From Hyphomicrobiales bacterium (GTDB lineage Bacteria > Pseudomonadota > Alphaproteobacteria > Rhizobiales > Rhizobiaceae), in NCBI GenBank assembly GCA_900469955.1, contig UBYX01000008.1, positions 179,877-243,876 on the forward strand: a stretch of 64,000 nucleotides of DNA. Direction: 5' to 3'. Positions within the stretch are counted from its first letter, which is position 1. Each line of letters opens with the position of its first letter. This document shows positions 25,673 to 33,822 of the stretch, piece after piece. The notes beneath the pieces are model-generated. The model worked only from the letters and a program-made list of their open reading frames with translations, did not search any database and was not told the origin of the DNA. The translations under genes were made by a program, and so were the position numbers.

Positions 25673-28153
25673 CTACCAGGTGACTCGCATCGATGCCGTG
25701 ATCCGTCGACCCTCGCCGTAGAAGCACCCGAAACTCGCATCGAAGCACCCAGCAACGTAGTCCTTGTCGAAGATGTTGCTGACGTTCAGAGAGAAGGTGG
25801 TATTGTCTTTCTGATAACTCAGCGCCGCATCCGCCAGCACGTAGTCCGGCACCTTGAAGGTATTTGCATCGTCGCCCCAGGTCTTGCCGACATAGCGCAC
25901 GCCTCCACCCAGCGTGAGGCCCTCGAAAAGGCCGTCCTGCAGCGTATAGTCGGCCCAGAGCGAGACGCGATGTCTGGCGACCCCGAATGGCGTGTTGCCG
26001 AGGTTGCTCGTCCCGGCATCGGTGTCGCCGTTGGTCTCTCCGGTGATCTCCGTGTCGAGATAGGTATAGGCTAGGCGCAAATCGATACCGGAATCGAGGC
26101 TTGCCACACCCTCCACCTCGATACCACGCGAGGTGATCTCGCCGGTCTGAGTGATCGTGCCGCCGCCCGGTCCCCCAAAGCTTTGCACGTTCTGGCGAGT
26201 CAGATCGAAAGCAGAAACCGTGATGAAGGAATTGGACCCCGGAGGCTGATATTTGACCCCGATCTCGTACTGCGTGCCGGTTTCGGGTTTCAGCACGTTG
26301 CCAGCGTTATCCACGCCAACAACGGGGATGAAGGATTCGGTGTAACTCACGTAAGGCGCCAACCCATTATCGGCGAGATAGACAAGGCCGGCGCGAGCGG
26401 TGAAGGCTTCATCATCCATGTCGGCGTTGTTCGCCGTATCAATGGAATCGCGGGCCGTTCCCCATGCCCAATCGTAACGGCCACCCAAAGTCAGAGCCCA
26501 GTTGTCGAGCTTGATCTGGTCCTGGCCGTAGATGCCGAGCTGGCTCTGCGTGGTGTCGGTGTCCCTGTAGGGCGTCATCGCGCCGATTGGGCTGCCATAG
26601 ACGGGATCGAAGATATCGAGCGGATCGACCTCCCCGCTGGAAGCATAGTCCCGATAGAAATGCCGCTTGTAGTCGAGGCCAACAAGAAGCGTGTGTGATA
26701 GTTGCCCGGTATCGAACTCGCCGATGATCTGCGTGTCGATCGTACCGCCGTTCAGTTCGGTTCCACCGGCGTCGGCGTAGCGGTCGTATGTGCGGCCGTC
26801 CGCCTGCAAGCCGTTACCGAAAACGCCTTTTTCCTCGTGGTCCAGCCAGACGTAACGGGCATTTTGGCGGACCTGCCACGTATCGTTGAAGCGATGCTCG
26901 AATTCGTAGCCGATCGAGCCCAGGGTATTGTTGTATTCGTCGAAGGCAGGCTCGCCCACGAAACGGCTGTTGGGGATTTCCCCATAGGGGCTATCGGAGA
27001 CCGTTCCAGATGCGGGAAGATACTGCATGGCCCAGCCGGAACGGTCTCGCTGGTATTGTCCGAGGATCGTCAGCTTGGTGTCTTCATCCGGCTTGAAGGT
27101 GACGGCGGGCGCAAGGAAAATCCGATCCTCGTCGACAAAATCGATCTGCGTCGAGCTGTCCCTGACGACGCCGGTCATCCGGTAAAGGAGCGTGTCGTCG
27201 TTGGAGACAGGCCCACTGAAATCGAACCGGCCCTCGTAGTGCTCGAAACTTCCGCCGAGCAATTCGACTTCGCGCAGCACCTCTTCGGTCGGCCGCTTGC
27301 TGACATAGTTGATGAGGCCACCGGGCGTCGCCTGGCCGTAAAGGACGGAGGCCGGGCCGCGCAGCACTTCGTAACGCTCGGCCCCGTAAGGCTCGATGGC
27401 GTTGAACATGGCGAAGTTGGAATCCTTGAGCTGCAGACCGTCCCGGTAGAAGACGCCACTACTGCCCGTCGCCATTCCACGGAGCTGGACACCGAGACCG
27501 CGATTGTCCGTGCCATAGACGTCGCCGGTCGCTCCCGGCGTGTAGCGGAGCGCGCTGTTCAAGCTGTTGACGCCCTGCACGTCCATCTGATCCCGGGTGA
27601 CGACGGAGATCGATTGCGGCGTTTCAATCAGCGGCGTATCGGTCTTGGTGCCGGTGGCGCTTCGATTGGCGACGAAACCTTCAACGGGTCCCCAGGCGCT
27701 TTCGGTACCCAGCACGATCGGCTTCAGTTCCGTGGCGGAACCCGTCGATCCGGTCGTTCCAGTCTGGCTGGGCACGCTCAAGACCACAGTGCCGGCGCCG
27801 CGGAATTGCCAGGAAAGCCCGGTGCCGGCAAGAAGCTGGCCTAACGCTCCTTCTGCCGAAGCCGAGCCGCGCACCCCTTGCGTCAGAGCACCCGCCGGCA
27901 GGGCGCCGTCGAAAACGACATCGATGCCTGTGATCGAGGAGAAGCGCACTAGGGCCGAAGAAAGAGGCTGCGCCGGGATCGAGAACGTGTAGGAAGCGGC
28001 ATGAGCCGCTGCCTGGGCCATCGCAGGGGCGGCTTGCAGGAGCGGCGCGACGCAGACGGTCGCGAGAAGAGACTTGCGGAAGGAGACCGCCACGATGGCC
28101 GGCAACCGGCTACTGATATTGATACGCGACACGAAAATATTGATACGCGACAC
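25673..28153 (-). CDS. TonB-dependent ferric-siderophore receptor with STN signalling domain
   Basis: 826 aa from the GTG at 28153, which has a good AGGGGG site seven nt away. Signal peptide to about residue 47 (AMAQA); STN (secretin/TonB N-terminal) domain at about 53-128, the hallmark of receptors that signal to a FecR-type regulator; plug domain about 165-275 (SISVVTRDQMDVQGVNSLNS); then the beta-barrel ending in a terminal aromatic (MRVTW). Outer-membrane import of a ferric siderophore, with induction through the FecR and FecI genes just upstream. A tandem 21-bp duplication at the start adds seven residues and creates two GTG codons, so initiation could be at 28153 or 28132. Confidence 0.93.
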   Translation of the reverse strand: MSRINIFVSRINISSRLPAIVAVSFRKSLLATVCVAPLLQAAPAMAQAAAHAASYTFSIPAQPLSSALVRFSSITGIDVVFDGALPAGALTQGVRGSASAEGALGQLLAGTGLSWQFRGAGTVVLSVPSQTGTTGSTGSATELKPIVLGTESAWGPVEGFVANRSATGTKTDTPLIETPQSISVVTRDQMDVQGVNSLNSALRYTPGATGDVYGTDNRGLGVQLRGMATGSSGVFYRDGLQLKDSNFAMFNAIEPYGAERYEVLRGPASVLYGQATPGGLINYVSKRPTEEVLREVELLGGSFEHYEGRFDFSGPVSNDDTLLYRMTGVVRDSSTQIDFVDEDRIFLAPAVTFKPDEDTKLTILGQYQRDRSGWAMQYLPASGTVSDSPYGEIPNSRFVGEPAFDEYNNTLGSIGYEFEHRFNDTWQVRQNARYVWLDHEEKGVFGNGLQADGRTYDRYADAGGTELNGGTIDTQIIGEFDTGQLSHTLLVGLDYKRHFYRDYASSGEVDPLDIFDPVYGSPIGAMTPYRDTDTTQSQLGIYGQDQIKLDNWALTLGGRYDWAWGTARDSIDTANNADMDDEAFTARAGLVYLADNGLAPYVSYTESFIPVVGVDNAGNVLKPETGTQYEIGVKYQPPGSNSFITVSAFDLTRQNVQSFGGPGGGTITQTGEITSRGIEVEGVASLDSGIDLRLAYTYLDTEITGETNGDTDAGTSNLGNTPFGVARHRVSLWADYTLQDGLFEGLTLGGGVRYVGKTWGDDANTFKVPDYVLADAALSYQKDNTTFSLNVSNIFDKDYVAGCFDASFGCFYGEGRRITASMRVTW

Positions 28154-28157
28154 GAAA
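28116..28157. repeat. Tandem 2 x 21-bp direct repeat spanning the receptor start codon
   Basis: Two perfect copies of a 21-bp unit (28116-28136 and 28137-28157; two further bases also match). Each copy carries a GTG followed by codons for SRINI, so the receptor N-terminus reads MSRINIF-VSRINIS. The unit length is a multiple of three, so the frame is kept. Confidence 0.9.
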
Positions 28158-28253
28158 ATCCCCCTTCGGCAACGCGATGTTTCTGCGCGACGATCGCGCC
28201 ATAATCACAAGGACGAGCGGCCGATCCGAAAACCTGAGTGGTTTTTGAAATTT

Positions 28254-29189
28254 TTATTTCGGGTAAATCAGTGTCAGCCAAGGTGACAGGTTGCGGACGG
28301 TGATCGGCAGGCCGAGTGCCAGAGTATCCAGGATGGTGCCCGAACGCTTGACGTCGACGATAATGGTCACTGGCCGCCGAGCGAGTTCGTCGTCCATGAT
28401 GACGATCTTGCCGGTTCTCCAGCGGGAGAGCGATGAGACGACGTTTGCAAGCGGGGTAGACAGAAAGACGAGTTTGCCGTTGCGCCAGGAAAGCTGTTGT
28501 TCGACATCCGTCTTGATCGGAACCGAGAACCTGCCGTCCCGATAGATGACGGTGTCCCCTTCGATCAGCCTTTGCGACGTGCTTCCGGTCGAGACGCTGA
28601 CCGCGTGCTTGGCGACGGTGACCTCAATCCCGTCACCGAGAAACCCGACGGAGTAAGCTGTACCAAGTGCTGTTGCGTTCAGATCAGCGGCTTCTACGGT
28701 GAACGGCCGCGCCGGGTCCGGTGCAACGTCGAAAAACGCCTCGCCCCGCTCGAGTACCACGCGTCTGCGCCCAGGCGCGAAGTCAATAGAGAGCGCCGTG
28801 CGGGTCGAGAGCTGAGCCGTGGAGCCATCCGGCAACGTCAATGTCGCAGTTTCCCCGGTGCCGGTGCGGTAGTCCCCCGAGGATCCGAGCAGCCGCGCGC
28901 CGGCATAACCGGCGGCAAACAGCACAATGGCAGCACCACCGGTCTTGAGGGCCGTCCGCCGCGACGGACTGGCTTCTGCCATACGGTCCCGCACCATGCC
29001 GGCGCCGGACCAGAGCTGTTCCAGTTCGGCATAGGCGCGGGCGTTGCGGTCGTCAGCCAGCAGCCAGTCACGAAACCGCTGGCGGTCGGAAGGCTTCTCT
29101 CGCCCGTCGAGCAACAGCGCAAACCATTCCGCGGCCTCACGCGAAATCTGATCTTCCGTTCGCTGATGACAGTCGGCCGGTTCTTCCAT
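28254..29189 (-). CDS. fecR: FecR-family transmembrane anti-sigma/sigma regulator
   Basis: 311 aa from the ATG at 29189 (AAGGA eight nt upstream); in-frame ATGs at 29198 and 29237 are alternatives. The N-terminal cytoplasmic DUF4880-type region (REAAEWFALLLDG, then RQRFRDWLLADDRNARAY) is followed by a single membrane segment at about 82-100 (GGAAIVLFAAGYAGARLLG). The periplasmic FecR domain (TLTLPDGSTAQLSTRTALSIDF, then RRVVLERGEAFFDV) fills most of the rest. It relays ligand occupancy of the TonB receptor to the sigma factor. Order fecI-fecR-receptor is the classic arrangement. Confidence 0.9.
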   Translation of the reverse strand: MEEPADCHQRTEDQISREAAEWFALLLDGREKPSDRQRFRDWLLADDRNARAYAELEQLWSGAGMVRDRMAEASPSRRTALKTGGAAIVLFAAGYAGARLLGSSGDYRTGTGETATLTLPDGSTAQLSTRTALSIDFAPGRRRVVLERGEAFFDVAPDPARPFTVEAADLNATALGTAYSVGFLGDGIEVTVAKHAVSVSTGSTSQRLIEGDTVIYRDGRFSVPIKTDVEQQLSWRNGKLVFLSTPLANVVSSLSRWRTGKIVIMDDELARRPVTIIVDVKRSGTILDTLALGLPITVRNLSPWLTLIYPK

Positions 29190-29261
29190 TCGGCGCATTC
29201 CTTCTCGCCCATTAACCAAGACGAACGGGGCGGTCAAAAATCTGGGTCGCGGAACTAGTGC

Positions 29262-29762
29262 CTACATCCCGGCTTTCAGGCGTTGCAGCGCCGTCACCAT
29301 ATGGCTGAAAACGGTTTTCGGGGAAATGCCGAGACGAGCGCCGATCTCGACATAGGTAAGACCTTCCAGCCGTGAGAGCAGGAACACCTGCCGGCATTTC
29401 GGCGGCAGCGCGTCGACGATTTCCTGCAGCCGGCGCAGCTCGTCGCGGGAAAGCATGATATCCTCCGCCGAGGGCCTGTTATCCGCGACGTGCTCAAGGT
29501 GCTCGATACCTGCAACGAACGGCGATATCCGGCGGCGGCGCTCATGATCGGCTGCGAGGTTACGACCCGTCGTAACGAAATACCCAGCGAGATCGGAAAC
29601 GCCGCGCAGCAGGTTGCGGCGCTCCCAGAGCTTCAGAAACGTATCCTGCGTCAAATCAGCCGCCGTTGCGCTACAGGTCACACGCCGCTGAATGACAGCG
29701 GTAAGCCGATCCCTGATCGACAGAAAAATAACAAGGAAGTCGTTTCTGCGGATATCGTCCAT
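29262..29762 (-). CDS. fecI: ECF sigma factor, FecI family
   Basis: 166 aa. Region 2 (SATAADLTQDTFLKLW) lies at about 30-47 and region 4 (LPPKCRQVFLLSRLEGLTYVEIGARLGIS) at about 118-148, with no anti-sigma or extra domain. A TAG four codons upstream fixes the start near ATG 29762; a GGGGAGG lies too far upstream to serve as its ribosome site, so translation may be weak. Directs RNA polymerase to the siderophore receptor operon when released by FecR. Confidence 0.92.
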   Translation of the reverse strand: MDDIRRNDFLVIFLSIRDRLTAVIQRRVTCSATAADLTQDTFLKLWERRNLLRGVSDLAGYFVTTGRNLAADHERRRRISPFVAGIEHLEHVADNRPSAEDIMLSRDELRRLQEIVDALPPKCRQVFLLSRLEGLTYVEIGARLGISPKTVFSHMVTALQRLKAGM

Positions 29763-30119
29763 GTGCGCGGACTATATCGAAGCCTCCCCGACGGGCAAGG
29801 TGCCGCCGACAATTCTTGATAAATTTTGACATGTTTTTGGGGACTTCGGCAAATGACCGATACGCTCGGCAATCTCCGAGGCCGACAGCCCCTCGGGTGC
29901 CTACGGCGACCGGTCGGTGCTAGCTTCTTCCCGATTTCGCGCCTGAGGTGACAAATCATTCTACCGAATAGGCAATCTTTGCCATTATCATGTTTGTCTA
30001 CGGAATTAATAGACTCTAGCGTTTAGCGCACAACAAGACTGCAAGACGGGGGACATTCGTGGTCGTTTCCATTTTTGGTGCTTCAGGCCGGGCTTAGATC
30101 GCTCAGAAAGGACAAGCCC
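29763..30119. other. 357-bp non-coding divergent region between fecI and the dioxygenase
   Basis: No convincing gene on either strand. It is AT-richer than its flanks near 29820-29835 and 29940-30010. I see a weak CTCGG-caatct-CCGAG dyad around 29872 and a TTGCCA (29979-29984) that could be a -35 element for the plus genes. No recognisable Irr or RirA iron box was found. Both divergent promoters should lie here. Confidence 0.5.
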
Positions 30120-31178
30120 ATGACCATCCACGCCCAGCCGGTCGAAACGGAAACATCGTTGCCGGCCCTCGATCTCTCGCGTTTTTATGCCTCCCCTCCG
30201 GAGCGGACTGCGTTTGTCGCCGAACTGCGGAAGGTTCTCCATGACCACGGCTTCTTCTATCTCAAAGGCCATGGCGTCGATTCCAGGTTGATCGAAGACG
30301 TGGTTTCGACGGCCAAACGCTTCTTCGCGTTGCCGCTTGAAGAAAAGCTCAAGATCGAGATGGTGAAGTCCCCACATTTTCGCGGCTACAATCGAGCCGG
30401 CCAAGAGCGCACACGCGGCGAACGGGACTGGCGGGAACAGCTCGATATCAATACTGAAGGCGTGGCCGTCGAAATCGGCCCCGATACGCCGCCCTGGAAG
30501 CGTCTTCTTGGACCCAACCAGTGGCCGGATGCTCTTCCGGAGCTGAAGCCACTTCTGCTGGCCTACCAGGCGGAGGTGACACGCGTCGGGATCGATATCC
30601 TCAGAGCCATCGCCGCGGCGCTCGGCCAGCCGGAGAATGTCTTTGCCGAGATTTACGAACCGCAACCCTCTCAACTGCTGAAAATCATCCGCTATCCCGG
30701 GCGAGACATCGCCGAAACGGACCAAGGGGTCGGCGCCCACAAGGACGGTGGTTTCGTGACGGTTCTTCTGCAGGACACGACCCCAGGTCTTCGTGTGCGG
30801 ACTGAGGAGGGGTTTTGGGTCGAGGCGCCGCCGGTGCCGGGCACCTTCATCATCAACACGGGCGAACTGCTCGAGCTCGCCACAAATGGCTTCGTGCGTG
30901 CCGATGTTCATGACGTCGTCGCACCTCCCGCTGGTGTAGAGCGGTTCTCGGTCGCCTTCTTCCTCGGCTCACGCTACGATGCGAAGGTTCCCGTCATCGA
31001 GCTTCCGGAGGAGCTGAAGCGATCGGAACGGGGCATCTCCGCTGATCCGCTGAACCCGATCTTTCGAGAGGTTGGACAGAACCATCTGAAAAGTCGGCTG
31101 CGTTCGCATCCCGACGTCGCACGCGCTCACCACGCCGACCTCCTGCCACCCGAGCAGCCTTTAGAACCGGCCAATTGA
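30120..31178 (+). CDS. Isopenicillin N synthase-like 2-oxoglutarate/Fe(II) dioxygenase
   Basis: 352 aa from the ATG at 30120 behind AGAAAGGA. N-terminal DIOX_N region (VLHDHGFFYLKGHGV at 39-53) and C-terminal 2OG-FeII_Oxy core with the iron ligands H207 and D209 (GAHKDGG) and H264 (ADVHDVV), and the 2-oxoglutarate-binding R275 in ERFSV. Members hydroxylate, desaturate or cleave small molecules. The 60-nt spacing to a flavin reductase and then an SfnB-type flavoenzyme, with an Rrf2 regulator at the end, suggests oxidative release of sulfur from an organic compound (inference). Not a beta-lactam gene cluster. Confidence 0.88.
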   Translation: MTIHAQPVETETSLPALDLSRFYASPPERTAFVAELRKVLHDHGFFYLKGHGVDSRLIEDVVSTAKRFFALPLEEKLKIEMVKSPHFRGYNRAGQERTRGERDWREQLDINTEGVAVEIGPDTPPWKRLLGPNQWPDALPELKPLLLAYQAEVTRVGIDILRAIAAALGQPENVFAEIYEPQPSQLLKIIRYPGRDIAETDQGVGAHKDGGFVTVLLQDTTPGLRVRTEEGFWVEAPPVPGTFIINTGELLELATNGFVRADVHDVVAPPAGVERFSVAFFLGSRYDAKVPVIELPEELKRSERGISADPLNPIFREVGQNHLKSRLRSHPDVARAHHADLLPPEQPLEPAN

Positions 31179-31237
31179 TCTGCCGCGAACGGAGCGGCTG
31201 ATGCCGCTTCTCTTTCCACACTATCTGGAGAACTCAA

Positions 31238-31765
31238 ATGGATTTGGCAGTTGCATTGTCGGCGGGGTCTTCCCCCGTATTGCAGATCCCGACCTCAAAC
31301 GACCTCAAAGCAGTGATGAGACATGTCGCTGGGACAGTATCGATTATCACTGCAGGAGACGAAACCGACCGGACGGGTGCTACGGTCACTTCCGCAACCG
31401 CATTGTCGGTCGAACCTCCGACGATGATCGTCAACATCAACCGATCTTCCTCGACTTGGCCGGCAATCGCGCGACACCGCCACTTCTGCGTCAACATCCT
31501 CAGCGACAGTCAACAGGCAATCGCCGAGCGTTTTTCCGGTAAGGACGGCATCAAGGGGAAGCAGCGTTATGAAGGGGCCGACTGGACGGTTCTTTCGACG
31601 GGCGCGGCGGTCCTCGTCGAGGCTCTGGCTGCGTTGGATTGCGAGGTCGAGGAGATCATCGAGCGTCATAGCCATGCGATCATCCTCGGACGCGTCGTCG
31701 GAGTTTCGGTCGGAGGCGGTTCACCCTTGATCTACAGTCACGGCCAATACCGTTCCATCGGCTAA
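31238..31765 (+). CDS. Flavin reductase family protein (flavin-dependent monooxygenase partner)
   Basis: 175 aa; GGAGA precedes the ATG. The split-barrel flavin reductase-like fold is seen in MRHVAGTVSIITA (27-39), GATVTSATALSVEPPTMIVN and FCVNILSDSQQ, ending in HGQYRSIG. Supplies reduced FMN with NAD(P)H to a two-component oxygenase, plausibly the SfnB-like protein encoded next. Confidence 0.9.
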   Translation: MDLAVALSAGSSPVLQIPTSNDLKAVMRHVAGTVSIITAGDETDRTGATVTSATALSVEPPTMIVNINRSSSTWPAIARHRHFCVNILSDSQQAIAERFSGKDGIKGKQRYEGADWTVLSTGAAVLVEALAALDCEVEEIIERHSHAIILGRVVGVSVGGGSPLIYSHGQYRSIG

Positions 31766-31777
31766 GGGTCAACCAGC

Positions 31778-31801
31778 ACCTCGCAACGCCTGTTGCGAGG
31801 T
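31778..31801 (+). other. Perfect 10-bp hairpin after the flavin reductase gene
   Basis: ACCTCGCAAC (31778-31787), loop gcct, GTTGCGAGGT (31792-31801), 12 nt after the flavin reductase stop and 95 nt before the SfnB-like start. It is followed by AAAATT rather than a T-run, so it is at best a weak terminator; mRNA processing or attenuation is possible. Confidence 0.5.
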
Positions 31802-31896
31802 AAAATTGGTTGCGTTGGGGCAATCATTTGAAGCTTTATTTCTTCCCGGCGCGCGCTGGAAATGGCTGAATGACAGTCTTGTCTGGGAGGTGAACC

Positions 31897-33114
31897 ATGA
31901 GCAGGGTTGTCCGTTTGGCAGGAAAGATAAGAGCAGTGTCTCCCTATCTTGCAACCGAGGATCAGGCGATTGAAGCCGCAAAGGCGCTTGCGCTGCAGAT
32001 CGCGCAAGGTTCCAGTATCCGAGACCGAGAACGCATCCTGCCGCATCACGAGATAGAACTCGTCGCCCAGTCCGGCCTGCTGGGTGTCAGCGTTCCCGCG
32101 GACTATGGCGGTGCCGACATATCCAATCCGTTTTTAGCAGAGGTCATCGCGATCCTGTCGGAAGCGGATAGCTCGGTCGGGCAGATCCCTCAGAATCATT
32201 TCTACATCCTGGAAGCGCTGAGATTGGCTGGTACCGAAGAGCAGAAGAGATACTTCTTCGCACGGGCGCTTGCGGGGGAGCACTTTGCAAACGCCCTGGC
32301 GGAAGCGGGCACCAAAGCGGCCGGAGATATGGAGACGCGCCTTGTCCCGGACGGACCCGGCTACCGCATCACAGGACGCAAATATTATTCCACCGGTGCG
32401 CTTTTCGCCGACTGGATCGCGATCTTCGGACTGGATCAGCATAACAAGCTCGTTATGGCTCTCGTGCCGCGCGAAACGGCGGGATTGGAGATTATCGACG
32501 ATTGGTCCGGCTTCGGCCAACGGACCACAGCGAGCGGAACCGTCATCATCGACAATATCTACGTTGCGGCGGATGCAGTCGTCGGTCACTACAAGAGTTT
32601 CGAACAGCCGGGGCCGCTCGGTTCCCTGGGACAGCTCCTGCATGCGGCCGTCGATCTTGGGATCGCCCGGGCTGCCTTCGCCGATATGATTGACTTCGTA
32701 CGCCTCAAGTCGCGCGGGAATCGCAACCTTGGCATTGAATCGGCGAGTGCTGATCCATTGGCCATTGCTCGAACCGGGGCGCTGGCCGTGAAGTTGGAGG
32801 CAGCAAGCGCCGTCCTCGAGCGGGCGGGACGCAAGGTGGATGTCGCCCAGATCAGTCCCTCGGCCGAAACGGCAACCGAGGCATCTCTTGCAGTGGCAGC
32901 AGCTAAGGTCTTGAGCACCGAAGCCGCGCTCGATGCGTCAAATACGCTCTTCGAGCTTGCTGGAACCTCGTCGACTAGCGAAGAGCTTAACCTCGACCGT
33001 CACTGGCGAAATGCCCGTACCCACACCATTCATGATCCGGTGCGTTGGAAACATCACGCGATCGGTGATTTCCATCTGAATGGCAGGCTGCCGGCGCCGA
33101 ACGGACAGTTCTAA
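31897..33114 (+). CDS. sfnB: SfnB-like acyl-CoA-dehydrogenase-fold flavoenzyme (sulfur acquisition)
   Basis: 405 aa; GGGAGGTGA upstream of the ATG. Acyl-CoA dehydrogenase N-terminal helical domain (LVAQSGLLGVSVPADYGGAD near 60-75), middle beta domain (ITGRKYYSTGALFADWIAIF near 150-170) and C-terminal domain (ELAGTSSTSEELNLDRHWRN near 350-370). This matches the SfnB/DszC/TdsC group of FMN-dependent enzymes, not a fatty acid dehydrogenase, as the RTHTIHDP ending is typical of the sulfur-related branch. Known relatives take part in sulfone, dibenzothiophene and related sulfur use. The adjacent flavin reductase and Rrf2 regulator support this. Confidence 0.85.
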   Translation: MSRVVRLAGKIRAVSPYLATEDQAIEAAKALALQIAQGSSIRDRERILPHHEIELVAQSGLLGVSVPADYGGADISNPFLAEVIAILSEADSSVGQIPQNHFYILEALRLAGTEEQKRYFFARALAGEHFANALAEAGTKAAGDMETRLVPDGPGYRITGRKYYSTGALFADWIAIFGLDQHNKLVMALVPRETAGLEIIDDWSGFGQRTTASGTVIIDNIYVAADAVVGHYKSFEQPGPLGSLGQLLHAAVDLGIARAAFADMIDFVRLKSRGNRNLGIESASADPLAIARTGALAVKLEAASAVLERAGRKVDVAQISPSAETATEASLAVAAAKVLSTEAALDASNTLFELAGTSSTSEELNLDRHWRNARTHTIHDPVRWKHHAIGDFHLNGRLPAPNGQF

Positions 33115-33572
33115 TTATTTTCGCCGCGGGCCTTCGAGTCGTCGACAAAACCGCTGGAGCGTTTAAGCACCATCTGCTCGAGCGTCATGCCATCGAGCAC
33201 GGCTGCGATGGCGTCCCGCACTTCCGACATCGAATGGCGGACTTGGCAATCTTCCGGGAAGTCGCAATCGTCACACGCTTCGAAAGCTGTCTTGCTGGCG
33301 CAGCGGATCGGGGCGAGTGGCCCATCGAGGATCCGCACCGCCTGCCCGACAAATATCTGGGACGCTGGCTTGGAAAGCGCATATCCACCGCCCGGCCCTT
33401 TTTTGGAGCGCAACAGGCCGCCCTTGCGCAGCTCCAGCAGAATCGCATCCAGAAACTTCTTCGATATATTGTTCTGTTCGGCGATCTCGCTGACGAATGC
33501 GGTCCGCCCCGGCTCAAGCTGGGCGAGATGAACCAGTGCTTTGAGACCGTATTTTCCCTTTTTGGTGAGCAT
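33111..33572 (-). CDS. Rrf2-family transcriptional regulator with four clustered cysteines
   Basis: 153 aa from the ATG at 33572; a TTG nine nt upstream is an alternative. Rrf2 winged helix at residues 1-65 (MLTKKGKYGLKALVHLAQ; then SKKFLDAILLELRKGGLLRS and KGPGGGYAL). The loop that holds the Fe-S cluster in IscR and NsrR has cysteines at 91, 100, 103 and 109 (RCASK, then ACDDCDFPEDC). It overlaps the convergent SfnB-like stop by four nt. A cysteine- or cluster-sensing repressor of the sulfur genes is a reasonable inference. Confidence 0.88.
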   Translation of the reverse strand: MLTKKGKYGLKALVHLAQLEPGRTAFVSEIAEQNNISKKFLDAILLELRKGGLLRSKKGPGGGYALSKPASQIFVGQAVRILDGPLAPIRCASKTAFEACDDCDFPEDCQVRHSMSEVRDAIAAVLDGMTLEQMVLKRSSGFVDDSKARGENN

Positions 33573-33687
33573 GGACGACAACGTTCCGTGATGGCTGGCA
33601 AGGTATTTTATACTGTTCTTGTAGGCTGATACAGGACAAACCGCATGGTTTCAATCGCCGGCGTTGAGCACCTATCTCCCGTCATCC

Positions 33688-33720
33688 TGGGCCCGGAGCC
33701 CAAGCCGCAGATCCGCGGCT
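33688..33720. repeat. Two adjacent small hairpins resembling an alphaproteobacterial intergenic palindrome
   Basis: TGGGC-ccgga-GCCCA (33688-33702) directly followed by AGCCGC-agatcc-GCGGCT (33703-33720), preceded by GTCATCC. The GTCATCC-GGGC...GATCC layout recalls the short dispersed palindromes common in rhizobial intergenic DNA. It lies in the 250-bp gap between the Rrf2 start and the LacI stop. Only one copy is visible here, so the identification is tentative. Confidence 0.35.
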
Positions 33721-33822
33721 AGGCGCTCACCACCTTAAGCCAAGCTGCGCGCCGTTACTGGGAACGTGATGAATCGAGCGTTCCGACGATAGGTGAAGCC
33801 GTGCTGTCCAAGAGTGCATCAA

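Noticed and set aside
29763..30119. Irr or RirA iron-response box upstream of fecI
   Set aside because: I looked for the TTTAGAA-type and TGATAA-type dyads and found only partial matches that are not better than chance in AT-rich DNA.
30120..31178. Beta-lactam biosynthesis because of the isopenicillin N synthase-like gene
   Set aside because: The fold family is very broad and no peptide synthetase, epimerase or transferase is nearby.
31897..33114. Fatty-acid beta-oxidation acyl-CoA dehydrogenase
   Set aside because: Sequence segments and the flavin reductase neighbour fit the SfnB/DszC sulfur branch, and no other beta-oxidation gene is present.
33761..33784. GGAACG...CGTTCC inverted repeat as an EcfG promoter or LacI terminator
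   Set aside because: Spacing between GGAAC and CGTT is 13 nt, too short for EcfG, and there is no T-run for a terminator on either strand.
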